The notes under the pieces: model-generated | Database searches by the model: none | The model's input: the letters and a program-made list of their open reading frames with translations, nothing else | What the model was told of the DNA's origin: nothing | Origin: DATDCV01 sp036524155 | Lineage (GTDB): Bacteria > Verrucomicrobiota > Verrucomicrobiia > Limisphaerales > UBA8199 | Reading direction: 5' to 3' | Assembly: GCA_036524155.1 (NCBI GenBank) | Contig: DATDCV010000618.1 | Location: forward strand, 1 to 13,133 | DNA: 13,133 nt | Translations under genes and position numbers: made by a program | Shown here: piece by piece, positions 1-5,908 of the stretch | Layout: each line of letters opens with the position of its first letter | Numbering within the stretch: position 1 is the first letter of the stretch

Positions 1-161
1 GCCGACCTCAGGGTTTTGACCACTAACCGCGCACCCTTGCGCGGAGTCACCGCCAGCGTGGCGGCCGCCAACTCCGCCGGCAGACCCTGGATTTGGCGCA
101 CCACTTCCCGCATCTTCTGCGCCGACATCCGCACGTTCTTGGTGATAGCTTGGACTTTCAT
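1..161 (-). CDS. rplV: 50S ribosomal protein L22 (3' part cut off by the window edge)
   Basis: L22 binds 23S rRNA and lines the peptide exit tunnel of the large ribosomal subunit. The visible 53 codons start at an ATG at 161 and read MKVQAITKNVRMSAQKMREV, then continue with an ATLAVTPRKGARLVVKTLRS-like segment. This matches the L22 N-terminal pattern of a basic first strand, an R-x-S-x-x-K-x-R-x-V helix and the TP(R/K)KGA motif. The start lies 4 bases after the rpsS stop, so the two genes are co-transcribed and probably translationally coupled. The C-terminal half, including the tunnel beta-hairpin, is outside the window. No Shine-Dalgarno sequence is visible before the start. The family call is secure from the motif and from the conserved S19-L22 order. 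Confidence 0.93.
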   Translation of the reverse strand, partial: MKVQAITKNVRMSAQKMREVVRQIQGLPAELAAATLAVTPRKGARLVVKTLRS

Positions 162-165
162 AGCG

Positions 166-447
166 TTATTTCGCCTCCGCCTTCGCCGTGTGCGCACCGT
201 GCTTCTTGAACGTGCGGGTCAGGGAAAACTCTCCCAGGCGGTGGCCGACCATATTCTCCGTGACAAACACCGGGTTAAAAATCTTCCCGTTGTGTACGTT
301 AAACGTCAGCCCCACAAAATCGGGTGTAATCATCGACCGGCGCGACCAGGTCTTGATCGGCGCCTTGGACTTGCTGTCCTTGGCCTTCTGGATCTTTTCC
401 AGCAAATGACCGTCGATAAACGGGCCTTTTTTAATTGAACGTCCCAT
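166..447 (-). CDS. rpsS: 30S ribosomal protein S19
   Basis: S19 sits in the head of the small subunit with S13 and contacts 16S rRNA near the A-site finger. The 93-residue product has the normal family length. It begins MGRSIKKGPFIDGHLL, as S19 proteins do, and carries the conserved core IKTWSRRSMITPDFVGLTF, then HNGKIFNPVFVTENMVGH and GEFSLTRTFKKHG. It lies between rplB and rplV in canonical order. The gap to rplB upstream is about 103 bases, unusually long for this cluster, while the gap to rplV is only 4 bases. No clear Shine-Dalgarno sequence precedes the ATG. Confidence 0.97.
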   Translation of the reverse strand: MGRSIKKGPFIDGHLLEKIQKAKDSKSKAPIKTWSRRSMITPDFVGLTFNVHNGKIFNPVFVTENMVGHRLGEFSLTRTFKKHGAHTAKAEAK

Positions 448-550
448 AGTCAGAGGTGAATCGTTGGATCGATGGATTCGCGAACTGTTGGAGCCAGAGG
501 GAGCCGTCCTGCCCGGCCAGCAATCCAGCTAATCATTAATCCGTGCTTGC

Positions 551-1405
551 TCATACATTTGTCATCGGCCGCCCGTCCCGACGAACCAGGATGAAACGGT
601 TCGATGATTTCTTCTTGTTGCGCGTGCGATAGCCCTTCGCCAGCAATCCCCAGGGCGAGGTCAACTGCTGCCAACCGCCTCCGGACTTCGACTTGCCGGC
701 ACCGCCGCCGTTCGGATGGTCCACCGGGTTGCGCGACACGCCACGATTGATCGGCCGGATTCCCAAGTGACGCGACCGGCCCGCTTTGCCCAGCACCACA
801 TTTTCGTGTTCCGCATTGCCTACCTGGCCGATCGTGGCATAGCAGTTCTCGTTAATGCGGCGGATTTCACCACTCGGAAGCCGGATCTGCGCGTAGCCCT
901 CGTCCCGCGACATCAGCGTCGCCGAACCGCCGGCCGTCCGCACCATCTGGGCCCCATGACCAGGCGTCAGCTCGATGTTATGAATTGGCAATCCGACAGG
1001 GACTGTCCGCAAAGGCAGGCTGTTGCCCAGATCGGCAGGCGCCGTCGGACCACTTAGCAGCTTGGCGCCCACCTGGAGCCCGGCCGGAGCCAGGATGTAG
1101 CTTCGCTCACCGTCGGGGTATTCCAGCAATGCCAGACGTGCCGTGCGCCGCGGATCGTACTCGATCGCCGTCACCTTGGCTTCCACTCCATGCTTATTGC
1201 GCTTGAAGTCCACCACCCGGATCTTCTGTTTGTTGCCCCCGCCAATGCCCCGCGCCGTCACGCGACCGTAGGCGTTACGCCCCCCGGTGCGCTTGCGCGT
1301 CTCGACCAGGTCCTTCTCCGGCCGGTTCTTGGTTATATCGCTGTAATCCGCATACGCGATATAGCGCGTCGACGGCGTCAGCGGTCTGAATGTCTTAACT
1401 GGCAT
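551..1405 (-). CDS. rplB: 50S ribosomal protein L2
   Basis: L2 is a primary 23S rRNA-binding protein needed for subunit association and peptidyl transferase activity. The 284-residue product shows the family's landmarks in order: SGGRN-like TGGRNAYGRVTARGIGGGNKQ, RVVDFKRNKHG, EYDPRRTARLALLEYPDGE, YILAPAGLQVG, the GNSLPLRTVPVG segment, VGNAEHENVVLGKAGRSR, NPVDHP, and a lysine-rich SPWGLLAKGYRTR tail. His230 (numbered from Met, equivalent to E. coli mature His229) is conserved. The neighbouring loop reads DHPNGGGAGK where E. coli has DHPHGGGEGR, and about four residues are added before SPWG. The gene is the first of this r-protein block; no rplW lies upstream. The ATG at 1405 lacks a visible Shine-Dalgarno sequence. 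Confidence 0.97.
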   Translation of the reverse strand: MPVKTFRPLTPSTRYIAYADYSDITKNRPEKDLVETRKRTGGRNAYGRVTARGIGGGNKQKIRVVDFKRNKHGVEAKVTAIEYDPRRTARLALLEYPDGERSYILAPAGLQVGAKLLSGPTAPADLGNSLPLRTVPVGLPIHNIELTPGHGAQMVRTAGGSATLMSRDEGYAQIRLPSGEIRRINENCYATIGQVGNAEHENVVLGKAGRSRHLGIRPINRGVSRNPVDHPNGGGAGKSKSGGGWQQLTSPWGLLAKGYRTRNKKKSSNRFILVRRDGRPMTNV

Positions 1406-1530
1406 AAATCAACAATACGTTCCCAAGTCAGCTACTTGGAGAGCGGAGCCATCATTCCTGTGCCCGGACGGGCTGGCAGTTATCGGTTCCGCAGGTTATG
1501 CTGTCCGCACCCTATTCAGGTGAAACGGAG
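1406..1530 (-). promoter_or_regulatory. Possible structured 5' leader of rplB
   Basis: If the candidate promoter at 1536-1563 is used, the rplB mRNA carries a leader of about 125 nt. Two local inverted repeats are visible in it. One is CCAAGT at 1423-1428 with ACTTGG at 1434-1439, about 18 bases before the start codon. The other is GCCCG at 1462-1466 with CGGGC at 1469-1473. A longer-range 8-bp pairing (one G-U when read on the plus strand) joins 1484-1491 with 1526-1533. R-protein operons are often autoregulated through such leaders, so this is a plausible control site, but no known r-protein leader motif was recognised. Confidence 0.22.
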
Positions 1531-1535
1531 CCGCG

Positions 1536-1563
1536 AATATAGCAAACCACCTTTGGGATGCAA
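1536..1563 (-). promoter_or_regulatory. Candidate sigma70-type promoter for rplB-rpsS-rplV
   Basis: Read on the minus strand, TATATT (1541-1536) matches the -10 consensus at five of six positions. It lies 16 bases after TTGCAT (1563-1558), which matches the -35 consensus at only three positions. It is the best-placed promoter-like signal in the gap before rplB and would start transcription near 1529. The weak -35 keeps confidence low. Confidence 0.33.
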
Positions 1564-1616
1564 TAGGTATTTTGAGGAATTTTTTTGGGCCCTGAACGGG
1601 TCTTGCCGCGACAGGG

Positions 1617-1640
1617 GAGCCTTCGGAAAGGCTCTTTTAT
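1617..1640 (+). terminator. Rho-independent terminator-like hairpin
   Basis: A perfect 7-bp stem pairs GAGCCTT (1617-1623) with AAGGCTC (1628-1634) around a CGGA loop. It is followed directly by TTTTAT. This geometry suits an intrinsic terminator for plus-strand transcription, though the T tract is short. There is no T tract on the minus-strand side. No plus-strand gene lies immediately upstream, because rplB is on the other strand, so it may end a small RNA or an antisense transcript, or may be fortuitous. Confidence 0.4.
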
Positions 1641-1814
1641 GGACACTGACTGTCTCGCAAAAGGACAGCATCTCCCTGCAGCCCGGACCGTTTCTGCCGG
1701 CAGGACTGCCGACCAGCCTGGCTTATTAATCCGATCTCATCTTCCACAGTCAGGGCATAATCGATGCTGCTAACTCATCATCGACCGGAACAAACCCACA
1801 GGAGACAACCGGGG
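1641..1814. other. Gap between the terminator-like hairpin and the small ORF
   Basis: I see no gene, RNA family or repeat here. There is a CATAAT resembling a -10 box around 1757-1762, but no -35 at proper spacing. An AGGAG-like sequence at 1800-1804 is described with the small ORF that follows. Confidence 0.3.
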
Positions 1815-2024
1815 ATGAAGGCAACTAACAATAGCTTGAGGGCGATGGAGGAACTGACGTGGACCGGGCTACAGGAGATGAACCTGTTGTTCGATCAAAA
1901 TCACCTGGAAGGCACGCCGGACCCCAGGCATTTCGTGGTAACCTATACCTTCCAGGTGGCGGCGCCGGAAAACCCGGATTCGCACGGTATCCGCGAGCTC
2001 GGGTCACCTCTATCCGACTATTAG
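1815..2024 (+). CDS. Possible small protein of 69 residues, unknown
   Basis: An open frame begins with ATG at 1815 (MKATNNSLRAMEEL) and ends in TAG at 2022-2024. GGAG at 1801-1804 lies 10 bases ahead, a usable but slightly distant Shine-Dalgarno sequence. The composition looks protein-like: a polar N-terminal half with TWTGLQEMNLLFDQ, then a hydrophobic strand-like stretch HFVVTYTFQVAAP, then a polar tail. I recognise no family, signal peptide or membrane segment. An upstream in-frame ATG at 1764 would add 17 residues but has no better ribosome binding site. It stands alone, convergent with the minus-strand gene ending at 2054. It may be a real small gene, a remnant of a larger one, or a chance frame in GC-rich DNA. 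Confidence 0.3.
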   Translation: MKATNNSLRAMEELTWTGLQEMNLLFDQNHLEGTPDPRHFVVTYTFQVAAPENPDSHGIRELGSPLSDY

Positions 2025-2053
2025 GGCGCGACTGCGAAGCTCAGAGCGAACCA

Positions 2054-3673
2054 TCAATCCGCGTGCGCGGCGGGGATGAGCGTCCACACCCAATCCCCAT
2101 TCTCAGCGTCCATCGCCTTCCCGCTGTCATTCACCGCCACCACGCCGCCGTCATCTTTCTCGTTCCACCCGACCGAATACAGCACGTATTGCCCGTCTGC
2201 CGCGCGCCGGTACTTCAAGGCCTGCCCGGTGATCACGTCATGAGGCACTTGGGCGATGAGCTGGGGCGCGAGGGCCTCAAGTGAATCAGGGTAAGCACCG
2301 TGTGCCAGCCGGTGCCGTTCCAGCGCGCAGGCCACCGCTGCCTCGTCAACTGCCGCCTGAGCAAATGCGGTTCGTTGGATGGCCTTCGAGAGCGCCGGCA
2401 TCAGGAACCCGACGAAGAACTGGTGGCGGAGGAATAAACCGGGGCCGCGTTGCTTCACAATCGCCTCTATCTTCCCGGCTGCTTTCCGGGATGCCTCGGG
2501 ACTCACGCGCCGATTCGAAGCGTCCAACGCGGGCACCAGGAAATCCTGGAACGCCCGATTGTAGTTCAACTTCTCGAAGTATAGCCAACCGTCGGGAGCA
2601 AGCGCATAGATAACCGGAACGGGATCGACGCCCGAGTTTTGCCGATCGGACATCCCTCCGAAAGATTCCAGCACCCGGAACTTGTTAGGAGCATTGCGCA
2701 CATAATCGATTACCCCGCCGCCGAAAACTACCCGCTCACCCGCCAGCGCCCGCCGTCCGTCCGCGCAGAAATTGAACTTCGCGAGCCGCTCCTCAAATCC
2801 GGCCAACTGCGCGTCCGACCATTGATGGCTCGCCAGGCCCCGTGCCACTGCCTGCAACGCGATCTGGGATTCCGCAATGCGGACCAGGTGCGATATCAGG
2901 ATCGGCTCGTCACGGATGCTCTCGGCTAGATAAAACATCAGATTGATGTCTTCGACTGCCGGGCCGGTCTTGCCGACGCCGAGTTCGGCCGCGGCCCGGA
3001 CATTCAGCAGTTGCGATGTGCGCTTGAGGAGCGCCAGGTGCGGCAATAACACCGCCGCCGGGTCCGGGTAATCATAACTCAATTTGAACCGCGACCAGGA
3101 CCGTCGGCTGGCTGTTCGCAGCTCCTCGATAGTGGCGTCGTATCGCTCCAGCGACGCCAGCACGCCGGCCGCGGCCTCCGCCGTGGTCAAGTTGTTCGAT
3201 ACAACCCGGGTCTCCGTCGACTTTCTGGAGTTGGTGCCCTGTTGCAGTGCCACGTCCCAGGCCCTCAAATCGATCGGCACTCCGATCCAAGAGTTTGACC
3301 GCATCGAATTCGGGGTCTTCACTTCGGACGAGGCTGCGTTGAACTCCAGCGGAAAATTTTGAAGCCGGGCGAACGCATTCGTGTCGCGCCACTTTTGCGT
3401 CCCTGGCTCGAAATCAAACAGCGGGGCCAGGAACGGCGTCATGGCGAAATTCTCGTCATCCGGGACCGGTGGCGGCACCAGTTGCGAAGCGGCAACCGCC
3501 TCGCCGCGAGCGGCCAACTCCTTTGCGTATTTTCCCCACGCCCGCTTCCCCCGCCAATCTTCCTCGGCGTAGAACAGCGCTATTGCCGCCAGCACCGACA
3601 CTAACACCAGCACGTTGCGCCACGCCTTCGGAAGCCGCCTGCCCTGCCGTCTTTCCTCAGATCGCGCATTCAT
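2054..3673 (-). CDS. Membrane-anchored hypothetical protein with pseudopilin-like C-terminal motif
   Basis: I do not recognise a named function. The product from the chosen ATG is about 539 residues. It starts with a basic N-terminus (MNARSEERRQGRRLPKAW), then one hydrophobic segment at about 20-35, so most of it would face the periplasm. The middle is alpha-helical and rich in Ala, Leu and Arg without an obvious catalytic motif. Residues 447-515 carry LERHRLAHGAYPDSLEAL, then VPHDVITGQALKYRR and YVLYSVGWNEKDDGG. This is the pattern seen at the C-terminus of major pseudopilins (GspG-like) and in many large anchored proteins of Verrucomicrobia and Planctomycetes. The start at 3673 is preferred because GAAGG lies four bases ahead. 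An in-frame ATG at 3703 adds 10 residues but has no ribosome binding site. The gene stands alone and points away from the gene at 3919. Confidence 0.85.
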   Translation of the reverse strand: MNARSEERRQGRRLPKAWRNVLVLVSVLAAIALFYAEEDWRGKRAWGKYAKELAARGEAVAASQLVPPPVPDDENFAMTPFLAPLFDFEPGTQKWRDTNAFARLQNFPLEFNAASSEVKTPNSMRSNSWIGVPIDLRAWDVALQQGTNSRKSTETRVVSNNLTTAEAAAGVLASLERYDATIEELRTASRRSWSRFKLSYDYPDPAAVLLPHLALLKRTSQLLNVRAAAELGVGKTGPAVEDINLMFYLAESIRDEPILISHLVRIAESQIALQAVARGLASHQWSDAQLAGFEERLAKFNFCADGRRALAGERVVFGGGVIDYVRNAPNKFRVLESFGGMSDRQNSGVDPVPVIYALAPDGWLYFEKLNYNRAFQDFLVPALDASNRRVSPEASRKAAGKIEAIVKQRGPGLFLRHQFFVGFLMPALSKAIQRTAFAQAAVDEAAVACALERHRLAHGAYPDSLEALAPQLIAQVPHDVITGQALKYRRAADGQYVLYSVGWNEKDDGGVVAVNDSGKAMDAENGDWVWTLIPAAHAD

Positions 3674-3761
3674 CGTACCTTCATAGACCGCGCACCTGAG
3701 CATTCGTTACGCTAACGGCAGGACAAACGTCCCGCCTGGCTGTATCGCCTCAGTCTTGGGC

Positions 3762-3833
3762 CGGAGCGCCGATTTCTAATCCGCTTAAGCGAGCCGACGG
3801 CCTCCTGTAAGCCGAGTACAACTCGGCGCTCCG
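3762..3833. repeat. Palindromic element with nested inverted repeats
   Basis: The outer arms GGAGCGCCGA (3763-3772) and TCGGCGCTCC (3823-3832) are perfect 10-bp complements, and a further C-G pair (3762/3833) extends them. Inside lie a 10-bp palindrome CGCTTAAGCG (3782-3791) and a hairpin GCCGAGT-ACA-ACTCGGC (3811-3827) that would compete with the outer pairing. It sits between the divergent genes starting at 3673 and 3919. No T tract follows either side, so it is not a plain terminator. It resembles REP-like dispersed intergenic elements; copy number cannot be judged from one window. Confidence 0.5.
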
Positions 3834-3918
3834 ATCCAAGATTGAGGGGGGAGTACGCCGGTCTTCAATTTCATGTTGGTGTTTTGACACCTGCCGGCAT
3901 AGCGTTCGCCCAACGGCT

Positions 3919-5682
3919 ATGAAAACCGACAACCCGTCTCCTATGCCACGTTCCCCGCAAACGCCAGCCCGATCCTCCCCGATAGATCCCGCTCATGATC
4001 TTCGAGGTTGCGCCCGCACTGCCGTTCTCGCCCTTTCCGCCCTGGCGGTGGTGACCCTGGCTTCCGGTCTTCGGGCCCAAGACCGCACACAAACGCGCTC
4101 CATGGTCATCACCCGTTACGGCATTGTCGCCAGCGAACATCCGCTGGCCTCGCAAGTCGGCGCGCGAGTTCTTTCCCAGGGCGGCAACGCGGTGGATGCC
4201 GCCATCGCTGTCAACGCCGCCCTCGGCGTCGTCGCACCCATGGCCAACGGCCTCGGCGGCGACATGTTCGCCATCGTGTACGAGGCAAAAACCGGAAGGC
4301 TTTACGGTTTGAACGCAAGCGGTTGGGCACCGGCTGCGCTCACCCTCGAGTTCCTAGCCGCCAAAGGGTTCACCAATATGCCTCAGAGCGGCATCCACTC
4401 CGTAACCGTCCCGGGAGTAGTTGATGGTTGGGACAAGCTGCTGCGCCGCTTCGGCCGGAAGAAGCTGGGCGAACTGCTCGCTCCCGCGATCCAATACGCC
4501 GAGGAGGGCTTTCCCGTAACCGAAATCTTCTCCAGCTACTGGGTCGCCAGCGAGAGGGCGCTGCGGCGCGACACAAATGCCGCGCGCACTTTCCTGCCGG
4601 GGGGCCACGCTCCGCGAACCGGCGATATATTCCGCAATCCGGACCTCGCATGGTCGCTCAAACAGATCGCCAGGCGCGGCTCCAAGGCGTTTTATAGGGG
4701 CGAAATCGCTGAACGCATCCTCGCCACCTCGAAAGCGCTCGGCGGCACGATGACGGCTGCAGACCTCGCCGGCTTCTCGAGCGAATGGGTACAGCCGATC
4801 TCCACCACCTACCGTGACTGGACAGTGTATGAGATCCCGCCCAATGGCCAGGGCATCGCCGCGCTAATGATGCTCAACCTGATGGAGCAATTCCCGCTCT
4901 CCGAATACGGTGCCGGATCGGCCAACGCCACACACGTCGAAATCGAGGCCAAGAAACTCGCCTACGCCGATTTGCTGCAATACGTCTGTGATCCCAAGTT
5001 CAACCAGGTGCCTGCCGCCGGCCTGTTATCCAGGCAGTATGCACAAGAACGGGCAAAACTGATCGACCTGCAAAAAGCAAATTGCGACGTCGAGCCGGGC
5101 TCTCCTCCTCCCATGGGCACGGACACCACCTATTTTTGCGTGGTGGATTCCGAGGGCAACATGGTGTCCTACATCCAGAGCAACTACAATTCCTTCGGCT
5201 CCGGAGTGGTTCCCGTCGGCGTGGGTTTCGCGCTCCAAAATCGCGGCGGGTTGTTCAGCCTGGATCCGAAACATCCCAACGTACTGGCAAGTCACAAACG
5301 CCCGCTGCATACGATCGTTCCGGCCTTCATGACCCGGGGCGACGTGCGCATCGCGTTCGGCATCATGGGCGGCTGGAACCAGGCGCAAGCCCATGCCCAA
5401 TTCGTTGCCAACGTCGTCGACTCCAAAATGAACATCCAGGCCGCGTTGGAGGCTCCTCGGTTCACCAAGATGACTTTCACCGGCTGCGATGTGCAACTCG
5501 AATCCCGCGTCCCGCTCGAGATCCGTGATGAACTGACAAAGCGGGGCCACCGAATCGACCTGCGGGGCCCCTTCGCCGCGTCCGTCGGCGGCGGCCAGGC
5601 CGTCATGCGCGATTTCGCCGCCCGCCTCAACTACGGCGCCTCCGACCCCAGAAAAGACGGCGCCGCTATTCCGCAAAGGTAA
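3919..5682 (+). CDS. Secreted gamma-glutamyltranspeptidase-family hydrolase (noncanonical substrate site)
   Basis: This is an Ntn-hydrolase of the gamma-glutamyltransferase family, made as a precursor that cleaves itself before a catalytic Thr. The 587-residue product has a hydrophobic segment at about 33-48 ending near GLRAQ, suggesting export. It then shows VLSQGGNAVDAAIAVNAALG, NGLGGDMF (110-117) and the processing site GTDTTYFCVVDSEGN, with Thr403 as the predicted nucleophile and new N-terminus. The family C-terminus ends with the NYGASDPR-like tail. Compared with E. coli Ggt, the gamma-glutamyl-binding Arg114 aligns with Ser134 (ASGWAP for FREMAP). The Asp433 region reads NRGGLFS, and the Ser462-Ser463 pair is His464-Thr465. 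These changes resemble YwrD-like and acylase-like members, so glutathione may not be the substrate. No Shine-Dalgarno sequence is evident; Met9 at 3943 is an alternative start. Confidence 0.88.
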   Translation: MKTDNPSPMPRSPQTPARSSPIDPAHDLRGCARTAVLALSALAVVTLASGLRAQDRTQTRSMVITRYGIVASEHPLASQVGARVLSQGGNAVDAAIAVNAALGVVAPMANGLGGDMFAIVYEAKTGRLYGLNASGWAPAALTLEFLAAKGFTNMPQSGIHSVTVPGVVDGWDKLLRRFGRKKLGELLAPAIQYAEEGFPVTEIFSSYWVASERALRRDTNAARTFLPGGHAPRTGDIFRNPDLAWSLKQIARRGSKAFYRGEIAERILATSKALGGTMTAADLAGFSSEWVQPISTTYRDWTVYEIPPNGQGIAALMMLNLMEQFPLSEYGAGSANATHVEIEAKKLAYADLLQYVCDPKFNQVPAAGLLSRQYAQERAKLIDLQKANCDVEPGSPPPMGTDTTYFCVVDSEGNMVSYIQSNYNSFGSGVVPVGVGFALQNRGGLFSLDPKHPNVLASHKRPLHTIVPAFMTRGDVRIAFGIMGGWNQAQAHAQFVANVVDSKMNIQAALEAPRFTKMTFTGCDVQLESRVPLEIRDELTKRGHRIDLRGPFAASVGGGQAVMRDFAARLNYGASDPRKDGAAIPQR

Positions 5683-5733
5683 AACCTGCGTCCCGCGCCT
5701 CTCCACGCCGGACGCGTTGGTCAGCCCATTGTA

Positions 5734-5804
5734 GGCGACGAGGTAACGAGTCGAAAGTGGGGGCCCACCAAACGAGGCCGGTTTCGACTCGTTACCTCGT
5801 CGCC
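5734..5804. repeat. Perfect 23-bp inverted repeat with central palindrome
   Basis: Bases 5734-5756 are exactly complementary to 5782-5804; the core of the right arm is ACTCGTTACCTCGTCG. The 25-base loop contains another palindrome, GTGGG-GG-CCCAC (5757-5768). Weaker complementarity seems to continue outward for a dozen bases on each side. The element fills the gap between the gene ending at 5682 and the gene starting at 5909. Neither side has a T tract, which argues against a simple intrinsic terminator. The length and perfection of the arms suggest a dispersed palindromic or miniature element, which could also act as a transcript-end stabiliser. Confidence 0.65.
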
Positions 5805-5871
5805 AACAACGCACTGGCTGGCCGCGCTGAGATCTCAACTTCTTACGCGTTTTTTAGTGCGTCTCCTTGGT

Positions 5872-5900
5872 TTGGACTCCTTGCTGGTCCGTGATACACT
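5872..5900 (+). promoter_or_regulatory. Candidate promoter for the TPR-peptidase / MoxR gene array
   Basis: TTGGAC (5872-5877) and TACACT (5895-5900) are separated by exactly 17 bases and match consensus at three and four of six positions. Transcription would start around 5907, almost at the ATG at 5909. If real, the first gene would have a leaderless or nearly leaderless message, which agrees with the lack of a Shine-Dalgarno sequence there. It is a weak match and only a candidate. Confidence 0.22.
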
Positions 5901-5908
5901 GTCCACGT

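Noticed and set aside
448..550. Possible extra gene in the 103-base gap between rplB and rpsS
   Set aside because: The minus-strand frame that covers it is mainly an out-of-frame reading of the rplB end; no r-protein or other motif is visible.
1190..1729. A 179-codon open frame on the plus strand
   Set aside because: Its first part is antisense to rplB, and the rest crosses the rplB leader and the terminator-like hairpin; the translation shows no family.
3884..3889. Perfect TTGACA -35 box before the Ggt-family gene
   Set aside because: No -10-like hexamer is found 15 to 19 bases downstream; the stretch there is GC-rich (CGCCCA), so I do not call a promoter.
5026..5838. A 270-codon open frame on the minus strand
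   Set aside because: It is antisense to the Ggt-family gene and runs through the 23-bp inverted repeat; no family features are seen.
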